The notes: a model not told the origin generated them from the sequence alone. DNA of 64,000 bases from an uncultured Roseicyclus sp. (GCA_947494975.1 CANLXA010000002.1:744001-808000); one strand, 5' to 3'; counted from the stretch's first letter, positions 25,729-33,990 are shown. Made by a program: numbers and translations.

Positions 25729-27228
25729 CTACACCATCTCATCCGGAACGAAGGGCAGGGGTGATGCCAGTTTCGCCTGCGCTTCGGGGTCGAACGGCAG
25801 CAGGAAATGGCGCCGCTTTCCCGGGGCGAGTTCCGCATTTTCGGCCATGCTCGCGTTGATTTGAGCCACAACTGAAACGGCATCACTGAACGGATCGGGG
25901 GCGTTGTCCCCCAGCCAATGGCGCAGCGCGCGTGGCCAAAGCGGGTCGATCCGGGCGCGCTCGGTCAGGTGCAAACCGGCCTCCGTATCCCAGCGCAGGC
26001 TGCGACCGTTGAGGTTGGCGGAAGACAAGATCGCCTCGTCCCGGCCGAAGAGGGACAATTTGGAATGCACATAGATCAAGGGCGCGCCATGCAGCAGGGC
26101 GGCATCCGGGACGTCTTGCGGCTCGACGGGTTGTGCCGGAGATGCAACGGCCAGCCGGGCGCCAAAACCGTCCGACAAGATGTCCAGCGCCTCCATCTGC
26201 TTTTGTGCGCCCAATTGCGCATCCTCTGCATCATTTCCCTCAAAGGCGACATCTTCCGGTGCCGCAGGGATGATCAGGATGCACCCAAGGTCATCGTTCC
26301 GCGCGGCCGCTTGCGCCAAAGCGTCTGCGAGCGGTTTGTGGCGGAAAAACTGTGTTTCGAGATAGATCAGTCCCTTGGCCCGCTCAACGGCATCCAGATG
26401 CGCTTGCTCAATCTCATTGATGAGTGGCCGTGGTGCGATGCTGGCAAGGTCCAGAGCGCGTTTGGTGGAGAGGGTGCGGAGAAACCCGGGCGCTTGGGGC
26501 GGCGCCTCAACCGCACCGTCTGTGATCGCTTCGAACGTGGCCAGATGCTCTTGCGCTGCGGCCACGACAGGCCCGCGCGCAATGGCCTGAATATCTTGCC
26601 ATGTCTGGTCCGCTGCCTGATCGTGGCTGGCCGTGTCATAGCGCCGGTCGTTGAGATCGAGCCCCCCGATATAGAGAGCTTCGCCATCGACAACCGCGAG
26701 TTTCTGATGGTGGGTTGCAGGGACCAGCGGCAAGTCATCACCCGGCTCCAGGCTCTGTAGGCCTGGTGTAAGCGGATCGACGTCGCGTTTCGATAACTCC
26801 CCTTCAATCTTGCCACGTAACGCCCGTCGGGGCAGGAATCCAACGCGGGCGGGATGCATGGCGATGGAGAAGGTCATGCGCCCACCGGTCGATAATTCAT
26901 CCAAGGCCGCAAACTGCCGCGCCGTGGCCCAGGAACGCCGATGATCCTTCGTGGCGATGATCGGATCGAAATCCGTGATCACCATATGCACCGTCACGCC
27001 GCGGTTCAGCACGTGCAGGAGCAGATCAAACCATGTCTCTCCGATCGCCCGGCCTTCGGAACTGTGCAGGCGTGTCGTCGGATCGAAGACCCGAAAGCCG
27101 CCGATGATCTGGCTTTTTGCCGACAGACACAGACGCTCGAACGCAGGAAAGGCTTCACTTGCCGTGAAGAACACGTCCAGATCCGTGATGGGATGCGGGT
27201 CGTCTGCCATTGACTGTATGTCGGCCAT
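25729..27228 (-). CDS. Phospholipase D-like protein
   Basis: A 499-residue PLD superfamily protein with two HKD-type motifs. The first is complete: HHQKLAVVDGEALYIGGLDL (His174, Lys176, Asp181). The second, YVHSKLSLFGRDEAILSSANLNGRS near residue 400, keeps His and Lys but has Gly where the Asp usually lies, and is followed by the SANLNxRS motif. It might act on membrane phospholipids or another phosphodiester. No signal peptide is visible. It begins immediately after the histidine kinase stop, so it is the last gene of the nepR-ecfG-kinase operon, an unusual partner for a stress sigma factor. Confidence 0.85.
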   Translation of the reverse strand: MADIQSMADDPHPITDLDVFFTASEAFPAFERLCLSAKSQIIGGFRVFDPTTRLHSSEGRAIGETWFDLLLHVLNRGVTVHMVITDFDPIIATKDHRRSWATARQFAALDELSTGGRMTFSIAMHPARVGFLPRRALRGKIEGELSKRDVDPLTPGLQSLEPGDDLPLVPATHHQKLAVVDGEALYIGGLDLNDRRYDTASHDQAADQTWQDIQAIARGPVVAAAQEHLATFEAITDGAVEAPPQAPGFLRTLSTKRALDLASIAPRPLINEIEQAHLDAVERAKGLIYLETQFFRHKPLADALAQAAARNDDLGCILIIPAAPEDVAFEGNDAEDAQLGAQKQMEALDILSDGFGARLAVASPAQPVEPQDVPDAALLHGAPLIYVHSKLSLFGRDEAILSSANLNGRSLRWDTEAGLHLTERARIDPLWPRALRHWLGDNAPDPFSDAVSVVAQINASMAENAELAPGKRRHFLLPFDPEAQAKLASPLPFVPDEMV

Positions 27229-29043
27229 CTATCCGGTTCGGGCAAGGGGAGAGGTGTCGCGCGACGTCTGGTTCAGATTATCCGCGCCGTCATCGTCATC
27301 GGCATACTCGCCGTCCTGTTCCTCAGCTTCGAGTGCGAATGCGGTGAACTGGGTGCGGAACTTGTATGTGCCGTTCTCCTCGATCACGTCGAACGTACCG
27401 CCGAGCTGCGAGACAAAGGCCTCCACCAAACGTCCGCCCAGGCCGGTCCCGTCACCTGCCAGCGCATCCTGAATGGCCGTCCCCATCGTGTTTTCGATCT
27501 CAAGCGTCACCTCGCGGCCGACACCCGCGATCAGGCGCACCGACAGCGTGGGTGGGCCGCTATCCGGCCTGCCCAGATATTTAACCGCGTTGGTCACAGT
27601 CTCATTGGCCAGCAGGGCCAACGGGACGGCCTGATCGGGATCCAGATCGAGGGGATCCAGATCAAGCGACGTCTCCACGCCCTTACCCTGTGGGATGCCG
27701 ACCGAAAAGGCGCCTTGCAGCACCTCCGCCAGTAACTTGTCGGCCCGCACCGTCGACATGGTCGTTCCGGAATAGAGCGCCTTGTGAATCGCCGAAAGGC
27801 TCATCACACGGTCCTGCACCCGGCGCAGGACGCGCTTCGCTTCGCCGTCGGGCACGCTGCGCATCTGCATGTTGAGGATTGATGCGATCAACTGCAGATT
27901 GTTTTTCACGCGGTGGTGAACTTCGCGCAGCAGAAGTTCCTTCTCCTCCAGGCTATCCGCCAGCTCTGCACGGTTCGCCAGCATCCGGTCGATCATCCGA
28001 TTATATGTTTCGGCAATGTCGTTGAACTCGGCGGGCGGGTCCTCCAGATTGGCGAAGCCGTCGCTGGGATCATCAAACGAAAACGAGGCCATGCGGTAGC
28101 GAAGCTCCCGCAAATGGCGGAGCACCAGACGATCGAGCGCGAGGAACCCGACCACGAAGGCCACACCCCACATCAGTATGGGAAAGAGCGGTGTGAAGGC
28201 TCCCAGGATCGACACCGCGTAGTTCTGCACCGAACCGTTCCACAGGCCCAATACGAAAACGCGATCTTCGATCAATGGCACAAGCGCAGCGAGTTGATCG
28301 GTGCCATCCTCTCGCTGAACCGAAAAAATGATACCGCGCTGTGTGACACCCAAGGCATCGGGTGACACGCTGAGCGTCTCGAACTCTTCGACATTCGTGA
28401 TGCCGGTGCTGGCCGAAAGGACACGTCCGGCCTCGTCGATCAGGGCCAGGTCGACCTGTTCGACCTGCGCCGCCAGAAGCGTATCCGTAAGGCTGTGGGG
28501 CAGCGCGACGGAGGCGGCACCAAGAAGCGTTTGGCTGCTGCCTTCGAAGATGGGCACCGTGGCGACAAGCACGGACTGATCGATTGTTCCGCCCCAGAGG
28601 TCGATCGACACGTTGGGCTGGGGCTGTTCGATGAAAGTCTGCCAGTCCTCCTCACCACTCAGGTCCATGCGCTCGCCGTTGGAAGAGCATTCCACGATGC
28701 CGTCAGCCGTTGCGAAACTCGCGTAGACGTAAGCCTGCGCGTTGTCGATAAAGCGACGCATGACCCGTTCGCAGGCCTCGCTCGCTACGCCAACTTCCAC
28801 CGCGCTAGACCCAAGGGCAACGGCCGAACCATAGGCCCGCCGCAGCAGCGCGCTCTCCGTTGCGGCGGCTTGGGCCGTTCGCGCGAGAATATCTTGCTGT
28901 TCCAGTGATTGCGCGTCGCGTACCACGGCAGCAGTCTGCATGACTGCGATGATACCCAGGGGCAAGATCGCAAGACTCAGAAACAAGGCCAGCCGCGCCT
29001 TGAGCGACTTGGCATAGGCCCAGGCACGGCCAAGTCGACTCAT
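27229..29043 (-). CDS. Membrane sensor histidine kinase (HisKA_2 type) of the general stress response
   Basis: A 604-residue kinase. TM1 is about residues 18-38 and TM2 about 277-304, enclosing a periplasmic sensor domain of about 235 residues, possibly double Cache-like. A HAMP-like segment follows. The phosphorylated His lies in [20 protein letters not shown] (His376/377), the HisKA_2/HWE class typical of PhyR kinases. The ATP-binding domain has [16 protein letters not shown] and [18 protein letters not shown]. The C-terminal 40 residues are acidic. It overlaps ecfG by 4 bases. It most likely phosphorylates PhyR in response to an extracytoplasmic signal. Confidence 0.9.
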   Translation of the reverse strand: MSRLGRAWAYAKSLKARLALFLSLAILPLGIIAVMQTAAVVRDAQSLEQQDILARTAQAAATESALLRRAYGSAVALGSSAVEVGVASEACERVMRRFIDNAQAYVYASFATADGIVECSSNGERMDLSGEEDWQTFIEQPQPNVSIDLWGGTIDQSVLVATVPIFEGSSQTLLGAASVALPHSLTDTLLAAQVEQVDLALIDEAGRVLSASTGITNVEEFETLSVSPDALGVTQRGIIFSVQREDGTDQLAALVPLIEDRVFVLGLWNGSVQNYAVSILGAFTPLFPILMWGVAFVVGFLALDRLVLRHLRELRYRMASFSFDDPSDGFANLEDPPAEFNDIAETYNRMIDRMLANRAELADSLEEKELLLREVHHRVKNNLQLIASILNMQMRSVPDGEAKRVLRRVQDRVMSLSAIHKALYSGTTMSTVRADKLLAEVLQGAFSVGIPQGKGVETSLDLDPLDLDPDQAVPLALLANETVTNAVKYLGRPDSGPPTLSVRLIAGVGREVTLEIENTMGTAIQDALAGDGTGLGGRLVEAFVSQLGGTFDVIEENGTYKFRTQFTAFALEAEEQDGEYADDDDGADNLNQTSRDTSPLARTG

Positions 29044-29588
29044 GCGGCGGGCGGCCTTGAGACAACCGCAACGGTAGCAGCGTCCGTCATCTCAAGCGCG
29101 TCATCTTCGTCCAGTTCCATCAGTTCGGCGAGCCGCTTGCGTGCTCGGTTCACGCGGCTCTTGATCGTGCCAACGGCGCAGTTACACATGTCAGCGGCTT
29201 CCTCATACGAAAAGCCGGATGCCCCGATCAAAAGCAGGGCTTCACGCTGCTCATCGGGCAATTCGGCAAACGCATCAGCGAAGTCCTTGAGCGCCAATCG
29301 TCCGTCATGGGCCGGCTTTTCCGATAGTCGCGCGGCCATCTCGCCATCCACGTCCGCCACTTCCCGTTTCTGCTTGCGGCGTGCGGAATAGAAGGTGTTG
29401 CGCAGGATCGTGAAGAGCCATGCGCGCATGTTTGTGCCCGCTTGGAACTTGTCGATATTCGACCACGCCTTCACCACCGTATCCTGCACCAGATCATCCG
29501 CCGACGCGGCGTTGCGGGTCAGCGACCGTGCAAATGCGCGCAGAGATGCAAGATGTTCAACGATCTCGTCGCGCGGATCATTTTCCAT
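29040..29588 (-). CDS. ecfG: General stress sigma factor EcfG
   Basis: A 182-residue ECF sigma factor of the EcfG type. Region 2 reads [53 protein letters not shown], and region 4 [48 protein letters not shown]. It directs RNA polymerase to GGAAC-N16/17-CGTT promoters. It overlaps nepR by 11 bases upstream and the kinase by 4 downstream. NepR should hold it inactive until PhyR~P releases it. Confidence 0.93.
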   Translation of the reverse strand: MENDPRDEIVEHLASLRAFARSLTRNAASADDLVQDTVVKAWSNIDKFQAGTNMRAWLFTILRNTFYSARRKQKREVADVDGEMAARLSEKPAHDGRLALKDFADAFAELPDEQREALLLIGASGFSYEEAADMCNCAVGTIKSRVNRARKRLAELMELDEDDALEMTDAATVAVVSRPPAA

Positions 29589-29736
29589 CTTTGCCGGTCC
29601 CTTCTTTCGCCTTCAACTGAGCAATTAGGTCCAAAAAGCGGTCGGGCAATTCGTCTTTCATAGCGTCGTCGTAAACGCGCTTGAGGTTCTCATCGATCTG
29701 CTGCTCGACGCTGGATTTTTTTCTGTCTGAAGCCAT
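29578..29736 (-). CDS. nepR: Anti-sigma factor NepR (52 aa)
   Basis: A short gene read from an ATG at 29736 to a TGA overlapping the ecfG start. The 52-residue product starts MASDRKKSSVEQQIDENLKR and has the core VYDDAMKDELPDRFLDLIAQLK, which is the NepR motif (helix, ELPDRFxxLLxxL, helix) that binds EcfG or phosphorylated PhyR. It precedes ecfG as in most alphaproteobacteria. Its charged C-terminus ([11 protein letters not shown]) is typical. It is short enough to be missed by gene callers with a 60-residue cutoff. Confidence 0.93.
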   Translation of the reverse strand: MASDRKKSSVEQQIDENLKRVYDDAMKDELPDRFLDLIAQLKAKEGTGKDGK

Positions 29737-29770
29737 GTGTCACCGGTATCAAAATAAATGTTGTCACAAC

Positions 29771-29799
29771 GGGAACCATCGAGGCCGTAAATGGTTCCC
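29771..29799. promoter_or_regulatory. Palindromic bidirectional EcfG promoter between phyR and nepR-ecfG
   Basis: GGGAACCAT (29771-29779), 11 bases, ATGGTTCCC (29791-29799): a perfect 9-bp inverted repeat. Each strand reads GGAAC-N16-GGTT, one base from the EcfG consensus at the -10. One copy points at phyR (start 29828), the other at nepR (start 29736), so the same site could drive both units. This gives positive autoregulation in both directions. Confidence 0.75.
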
Positions 29800-29827
29800 A
29801 ATAAAATATGCTTGAGGAGAAGTTAAC

Positions 29828-30655
29828 ATGGGATCTACCCAAGACACGCGGGATTTGAGCACAGAACTGGTGTCCGATCTGCCTTTCCTGCGCCGCTATG
29901 CGCGTGCATTGACCGGTGCGCAAGACACTGGCGACCGTTATGCAATGGCGACGCTAGAGGCGATTGTGGCCGATCCGTCGACCGTGGCCGATGATCCGTC
30001 GACCAAGATCGGGCTGTTCCGTATCTTCCACGGCATCTGGTCGAGTTCCGGTGCACCCGTGGCGGACGAGGGAGAGAATACCGATCTCCTCGAGGTCCGC
30101 GCCCAGTGGCGTCTGGCGCATTTGACGGCCAACACCCGCGAGGCGCTGCTGCTTCATTCGGTCGAAGGCTTCGGGTTTGAAGCCATCGGGCGGATCATGG
30201 GCCTTAGCCAGTCCGAGGCGGAAAACCTCGTGTCACGCGCCATGGCGGAAATGGGCGACATGGTCACCGGCGATATCCTGATCATCGAAGACGAGGGCAT
30301 TATCGCGATGGATCTGAAATCCATCGTGTCTGACATGGGCCATAACGTGACCGACATCGCCAGGACCCGCGATGACGCAATTGCCAAGGGTCAGGCGAAG
30401 ATCCCGGACCTTATTCTTGCAGATATCCAACTGGCCGACAAATCTTCTGGCATCGATGCCGTGAAAGCGTTGTTGGAAGAGCTTGGCGACCGTCCGGTGA
30501 TTTTCATCACCGCGTTCCCAGAGCGCCTGTTGACAGGGGACCGGCCCGAGCCTGCCTTCCTGATCACAAAGCCCTATTCCGAGGATCAGGTGCGCGCGGC
30601 GGTGAGCCAGGCGATGTTCTTTGCGACGACCGAGCGGATGGGTGTCGCGGTCTGA
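29828..30655 (+). CDS. phyR: Anti-anti-sigma response regulator PhyR
   Basis: A 275-residue protein with an N-terminal sigma-like domain (about 1-145, ending LLLHSVEGFGFEAIGRIMGLSQSEAENLVSRAMAEMG) and a C-terminal receiver domain. Receiver residues are visible: acidic pair Glu154/Asp155, phospho-acceptor Asp199 (LILADIQL) and the conserved Lys in FLITKPYS. Phosphorylated PhyR binds NepR through its sigma-like domain and frees EcfG. The start has a GAGGAG 8 or so bases upstream. It ends before a strong bidirectional terminator. Confidence 0.95.
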   Translation: MGSTQDTRDLSTELVSDLPFLRRYARALTGAQDTGDRYAMATLEAIVADPSTVADDPSTKIGLFRIFHGIWSSSGAPVADEGENTDLLEVRAQWRLAHLTANTREALLLHSVEGFGFEAIGRIMGLSQSEAENLVSRAMAEMGDMVTGDILIIEDEGIIAMDLKSIVSDMGHNVTDIARTRDDAIAKGQAKIPDLILADIQLADKSSGIDAVKALLEELGDRPVIFITAFPERLLTGDRPEPAFLITKPYSEDQVRAAVSQAMFFATTERMGVAV

Positions 30656-30674
30656 TCCGAAAGACCAGACCCGA

Positions 30675-30704
30675 AAAAGCCCCGGCCAATCGGCCGGGGC
30701 TTTT
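30675..30704. terminator. Bidirectional terminator between phyR and dps
   Basis: A stem of 13 bp on the left arm (30675-30687) pairs with GGCCGGGGCTTTT (30692-30704) around a 4-base loop. T-runs flank it on both strands, so it can stop phyR transcripts and the convergent dps transcripts. Confidence 0.88.
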
Positions 30705-30721
30705 GCTTGGGTGATGCAGAA

Positions 30722-31219
30722 TTAGTCAGCGGCGATGGCGCGGAGCATCCAGGCAGCTTCTTCGTGAAAGGCGCTGCGCTCGGTTGCAAGGTCCTCAGTC
30801 ACGGGATCCTTGTTCTCGCCCGAAAGTTCGATGAGAGCGTGGAGGCGATGAGCGAGGTTTTCGTGATCCTTTGCGAGATCTTCCATCATTTCCCGGGCAG
30901 AAGGCATATCCGTCAGATCCTCAACCCGCGACCGCCCCATGATGTCGGCCATCCGCATGGGCGCCAGTTGACCCAAGGCACGAATACGCTCCGCCAGTTC
31001 ATCGGCGGCAGCAAACATGTTCTCGTAGTGGTCATCGGTCAGCTTGTGGATCGAGTAGAAGGCGGGGCCCGTCACGTTCCAATGGTAAGCGTGCGTCTTG
31101 AACGTCATCCGATAGGTGTCTGCCAGTACATCGGCCAATCCTTCCGCGACGACAGCGGGATTGCGCACACCTGTGGTCACATTATCGGTGGAGGGCACGA
31201 TTTTCAGAGTATCAGTCAT
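30722..31219 (-). CDS. dps: Dps family DNA-binding ferritin
   Basis: A 165-residue ferritin-like protein that stores iron and detoxifies peroxide, often coating DNA under stress. Dps features: TFKTHAYHWNVTGPAFYSIHKLTDDHYENMFAAADELAERIRALG, containing the ferroxidase His/Asp/Glu ligands, and the ending SAFHEEAAWMLRAIAAD. It is transcribed from an exact EcfG promoter on the minus strand and shares that control region with the divergent channel gene. Confidence 0.93.
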   Translation of the reverse strand: MTDTLKIVPSTDNVTTGVRNPAVVAEGLADVLADTYRMTFKTHAYHWNVTGPAFYSIHKLTDDHYENMFAAADELAERIRALGQLAPMRMADIMGRSRVEDLTDMPSAREMMEDLAKDHENLAHRLHALIELSGENKDPVTEDLATERSAFHEEAAWMLRAIAAD

Positions 31220-31245
31220 TATGGTCTCCTTTCATTCGCGTAAAC

Positions 31246-31270
31246 AACGGTTGCGGCGCGGGGATGTTCC
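31246..31270 (-). promoter_or_regulatory. EcfG-type promoter of dps
   Basis: Minus strand GGAAC (31270-31266), 16 bases, CGTT (31249-31246), exact consensus, with the dps start codon 27 bases downstream of the -10. Confidence 0.82.
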
Positions 31271-31283
31271 ACAAATTCATTTT

Positions 31284-31308
31284 GGAACCGTTGGGCGCCT
31301 GGTGCGTT
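31284..31308 (+). promoter_or_regulatory. EcfG-type promoter of the formate/nitrite-family channel gene
   Basis: GGAAC (31284-31288), 16 bases, CGTT (31305-31308), exact consensus, 28 bases before the start codon at 31337. Its -35 is only 13 bases from the divergent dps -35, so two EcfG holoenzymes would bind back to back. Confidence 0.82.
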
Positions 31309-31336
31309 ACCTGCCGAATGCGGAGAGGATACCGAG

Positions 31337-32137
31337 ATGCGTGAAGAGATGGCGATCAGGGAGGCGACACGCCTGAGTTCCAAACTGATCTACGAGGTTA
31401 TCCGCCGCGATGGTGAAGAGGAACTCGAGCGTCCTACCCGATCACTGGTGTGGTCAGGCGTGGCGGCCGGAATTCTGATTTCGTTTTCCGTGCTGGGCGA
31501 GGCGATCTTCCGGACGTATCTGCCCGATGCGCCATGGCGATTTCTCGTGGAAAATCTTGGCTACAGCTTCGGCTTTCTGCTGGTCATCCTTGGGCGGATG
31601 CAGCTTTTCACCGAAAACACCATCACCACGATCCTGCCTCTTGTGGCTGAACGCTCGGCCCGATGCCTCGCGGCCGTCGTCCGGCTCTGGAGCATCGTGC
31701 TTGCCGCCAACATCGTCGGCGCCTTCGTCGCAGCGGCGTTCATGACGCAAACATCGGGAGTCGCACCCGATTTGCTGGCTACCATCAACGGGCTGTCCGC
31801 CCACGCCACGGGATTTTCCGCCACCGAAGGCTTTGTCAGGGCGATCCCGGCGGGCATTCTCGTGGCGTCGATTGTATGGATGATGCCGAGCCAGAACGGT
31901 GGCGAGGTGACTTTGATTGTAATCTTCACATGGCTGATCGCTGCCGGGGACTTCACCCATATCATCGCCGGATCCGTGGAGATGTGGGTCCTCATCCTGC
32001 AAGGCGAGCTTGGGGCCTATCCCGCAATCTTCGGTTTCTTCGTGCCCGTGCTGGCGGGCAACATCGCGGGCGGTACGGTGGTCTTTGCATTGCTGGCCTG
32101 GGGGCAGGTCAAGGATGAAGTGGAGGCAGAGGATTAG
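31337..32137 (+). CDS. Formate/nitrite transporter (FNT) family channel
   Basis: A 266-residue membrane protein with six helices of the FNT fold. Landmarks are SGVAAGILISFSVLGEAIF, LGYSFGFLLVILGRMQLFTENT (the LxxxGRxxLFT motif), and SGLVAANIVGAFVAAAF-like and WLIAAGDFTHIIAGSVE segments. The N-terminal 35 residues are charged. FNT proteins are pentameric channels for small monocarboxylates or hydrosulfide. This stress branch, seen beside other EcfG genes in alphaproteobacteria, has no known substrate. Confidence 0.9.
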   Translation: MREEMAIREATRLSSKLIYEVIRRDGEEELERPTRSLVWSGVAAGILISFSVLGEAIFRTYLPDAPWRFLVENLGYSFGFLLVILGRMQLFTENTITTILPLVAERSARCLAAVVRLWSIVLAANIVGAFVAAAFMTQTSGVAPDLLATINGLSAHATGFSATEGFVRAIPAGILVASIVWMMPSQNGGEVTLIVIFTWLIAAGDFTHIIAGSVEMWVLILQGELGAYPAIFGFFVPVLAGNIAGGTVVFALLAWGQVKDEVEAED

Positions 32138-32158
32138 AGGTCGGGGCAGGGTGCCGAT

Positions 32159-32184
32159 GGAACTTGTCGCTCGTCCGGTGCGTT
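32159..32184 (+). promoter_or_regulatory. EcfG-type promoter of the 59-aa gene
   Basis: GGAAC (32159-32163), 17 bases, CGTT (32181-32184). The spacing is one longer than most other copies here but within the 16-17 range of EcfG promoters. The start codon lies 29 bases after the -10. Confidence 0.75.
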
Positions 32185-32213
32185 GACATGGGAATACAAC
32201 GAGGAGATTTCCC

Positions 32214-32393
32214 ATGTCTGCACCAGACACCAACGTAGAACGTCAAGCCCGCCGACATAGACCGTCGCTATGGGGTATCGCCATTGCCATCGCTGTGGCG
32301 GCGATCGTCGCTGCCGTGGCGCTTCTAAGCAGCGGTGTACCCGGTGAGGACCAAGCTGCAGGTGTTCCCGCTGAAACATCCGCATCCCAATAA
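32214..32393 (+). CDS. Small membrane-anchored protein (59 aa)
   Basis: A 59-residue open frame starting MSAPDTNVERQARRHRPSLW, with one hydrophobic helix (about residues 20-43: IAIAIAVAAIVAAVALL) and a polar, acidic C-terminus (GEDQAAGVPAETSASQ). It has a GAGGAG 7 bases before the ATG, a 17-base-spaced EcfG promoter upstream and a terminator downstream, so it is a complete small gene. The predicted topology is a short basic cytoplasmic N-terminus, one helix and an exposed tail. I do not recognise a family. Confidence 0.72.
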   Translation: MSAPDTNVERQARRHRPSLWGIAIAIAVAAIVAAVALLSSGVPGEDQAAGVPAETSASQ

Positions 32394-32407
32394 CGCCGCC
32401 GACGTCG

Positions 32408-32438
32408 AAGCCCCGGTCAATCTTGACCGGGGCTTTTT
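32408..32438 (+). terminator. Terminator after the 59-aa gene
   Basis: A 13-bp perfect stem (32408-32420 with 32423-32435) and T-run (32434-32438) 15 bases after the stop codon. It also lies near the end of the convergent Crp/Fnr gene and may serve both strands. Confidence 0.88.
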
Positions 32439-32463
32439 CCTGTCGCTTTGCCGTATGATGCTG

Positions 32464-33192
32464 TCAGATCAGCGGCCGCTTGGCGGGCCGTTCAATTTCG
32501 ATCAATGCGATTTCTTCCATCTGTTCCATGTCGCGCAGGCTGAGAATGCCATCTTCCAGCGACAAGATCTGCTTTTCGCGCAGCTTCATCAGAGTCTTGT
32601 TGGTGTGAACCAGTGACAGCCCCAATGCATCGGCGAGGTCCTGTTGCCGGTAGGGAAACGGGCAGCGGTCTCCGTCGGCCAGTCCGATATCAACGCACCG
32701 GGTATAGAACCGCAGAAGACCCCAACACATCCGTTGCATGGCACTCATCTGTCCAATCGACGTCAGCGCCTCCCCAAGGAAGTGCTCTTCCATGGCGGCA
32801 AGCCAAGTCAGATCGAAGGCGCGCTCGGGTTCGGATTTATACAGGTTCCACAATTCGGAGCGATCGAAGACACACAGAACCATGGGCGTCGTTGCCTCTA
32901 CGGAATGCTTCATCTCGCCCATCACGCCGGCCTGAAGGCCCAAGAAACTGCCTGGGAGCACGAAGTTCACAACCTGTCGCCGGCCGTTGGGCAACAATTT
33001 GTAACGCAACCCCATACCTTTGAGTGCGGTGAACAATTGCGGGCTATTCGAGCCCTCCATGAGAAGCGGCGTACCGGGATCGACCTTCAATTCGCCGACC
33101 TTGAACCGGCGCATGAACGTCAGTTCATCGCCGGACAGCGTCTCGTATGCATCTTGTTTTCGAAGGGGGCAATTTGCGCAGTCTGTAACCAT
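32464..33192 (-). CDS. Crp/Fnr family transcriptional regulator
   Basis: A 242-residue Crp/Fnr regulator. The N-terminus CANCPLRKQDAYETLSG has a CxxC but not the four-cysteine FNR cluster set. The cyclic-nucleotide-like effector domain follows with GRRQVVNFVLPGSFLGLQAG, and the C-terminal winged helix CPFPYRQQDLADALGLSLVHTNKTLMKLR. It therefore probably senses redox or another ligand rather than acting as a typical FNR. A weak EcfG-like element (GGAAC-N16-CATT, minus strand, 33224-33248) is upstream. It converges on the small membrane gene. Confidence 0.9.
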   Translation of the reverse strand: MVTDCANCPLRKQDAYETLSGDELTFMRRFKVGELKVDPGTPLLMEGSNSPQLFTALKGMGLRYKLLPNGRRQVVNFVLPGSFLGLQAGVMGEMKHSVEATTPMVLCVFDRSELWNLYKSEPERAFDLTWLAAMEEHFLGEALTSIGQMSAMQRMCWGLLRFYTRCVDIGLADGDRCPFPYRQQDLADALGLSLVHTNKTLMKLREKQILSLEDGILSLRDMEQMEEIALIEIERPAKRPLI

Positions 33193-33258
33193 GGCTCTTT
33201 TTACTGTTGCTATGTCGTAGTTTAATGCATGGGCCGCGAAATAGTTCCAAAAGGCTCC

Positions 33259-33648
33259 ATGACATTGTCCCCTGACACTGCCGCCTCGCGGCCTGCACTG
33301 TCCGATGTTGCATCACGTGCGCCGTGCCTCGTCATCCATTCCAACGTGTTGGTCGCCGAAGATCTGAGCGACATTTTGAAAGGCGAGGGTGCGACAGATG
33401 TCCTGACAGGTACAGACCTGGCACAGGCCCCGCTTAGCCCCGTTCGGATCGTGTTCGTGTCCGGTTCGGCGCAGCTCATACTGGAATCGCAACTGGCCGC
33501 CCTCTGGGCGGAGCACGGCACGCCTGTGGTTTTGCTCAATAGCATCGGGGATCCGGAATCGGCCCGGCGGGCCGGATTCCATGTATTGGAAGAGCCGTTT
33601 CGCACCGAGGATGTAACCGCGCTTCTGCGCAGTCTTCGGGTTTTCTGA
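33259..33648 (+). CDS. Degenerate receiver-like protein
   Basis: A 129-residue protein from the ATG at 33259 (AAGG just upstream; an alternative ATG lies at 33229). It has the outline of a response-regulator receiver: CLVIHSNVLVAEDLSDILKGEGATDVLTG, then IVFVSGSA, then VVLLNS, and the C-terminal AGFHVLEEPFRTEDVTALLRSL. The residues needed for phosphorylation are lost or replaced: the acidic pair is absent (HSN), the switch Thr/Ser is in NS, and the Lys-Pro is Glu-Pro (EEPF). It may be a phosphorylation-independent partner of the stress system. It has no visible output domain. Confidence 0.7.
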   Translation: MTLSPDTAASRPALSDVASRAPCLVIHSNVLVAEDLSDILKGEGATDVLTGTDLAQAPLSPVRIVFVSGSAQLILESQLAALWAEHGTPVVLLNSIGDPESARRAGFHVLEEPFRTEDVTALLRSLRVF

Positions 33649-33657
33649 ACCGATCCT

Positions 33658-33683
33658 GGAACCGAATGGCGCGATGCTGTGTT
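33658..33683 (+). promoter_or_regulatory. EcfG-like promoter of the DUF1328-like gene
   Basis: GGAAC (33658-33662), 17 bases, TGTT (33680-33683), one mismatch in the -10. The start codon lies 32 bases downstream. Confidence 0.55.
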
Positions 33684-33714
33684 GGTGGTGTGAAACTGAA
33701 AAGGAGACATCACC

Positions 33715-33885
33715 ATGCTTCGCTGGGCCGTCACATTCTTCGTCATCGCCTTGATCGCCGCCTTGTTCGGCTTCGGTGGGATCGCTGGCGCATCTGCCGG
33801 TATCGCGCAAATTCTGTTCTTCGTCTTCATCGCACTGTTCGTCATCTCGCTGGTGGCCCGTGCGGTGGGCGGACGGTCTTCTTAG
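33715..33885 (+). CDS. DUF1328 family small membrane protein (56 aa)
   Basis: A 56-residue highly hydrophobic protein ([20 protein letters not shown], then [20 protein letters not shown] and [16 protein letters not shown]). This is the DUF1328 (YtjA-like) pattern: two close helices with a glycine-rich GIAG-x-A-x-GIA turn. It has AAAAGGAG upstream and a long perfect terminator after it, giving a complete monocistronic unit. DUF1328 proteins are stress-associated in other bacteria, but the role is not known. Confidence 0.85.
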   Translation: MLRWAVTFFVIALIAALFGFGGIAGASAGIAQILFFVFIALFVISLVARAVGGRSS

Positions 33886-33906
33886 GCACCGCGCCCAAGA
33901 CGACGG

Positions 33907-33951
33907 AAAAGGGGTGATTGGTCTGACCTCGTGGCCAATCACCCCTTTTTT
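33907..33951 (+). terminator. Strong terminator after the DUF1328 gene
   Basis: A perfect 15-bp stem (33907-33921 with 33935-33949) followed by T residues to 33951. Confidence 0.92.
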
Positions 33952-33990
33952 GTGCGCTGTGCGCTGTGCGAAAGAAAATCCCACTTTTTC

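Noticed and set aside
33224-33248. EcfG promoter for the Crp/Fnr gene on the minus strand
   Set aside because: GGAAC-N16-CATT has a wrong base in the -10; kept only as a weak candidate within the gene note.
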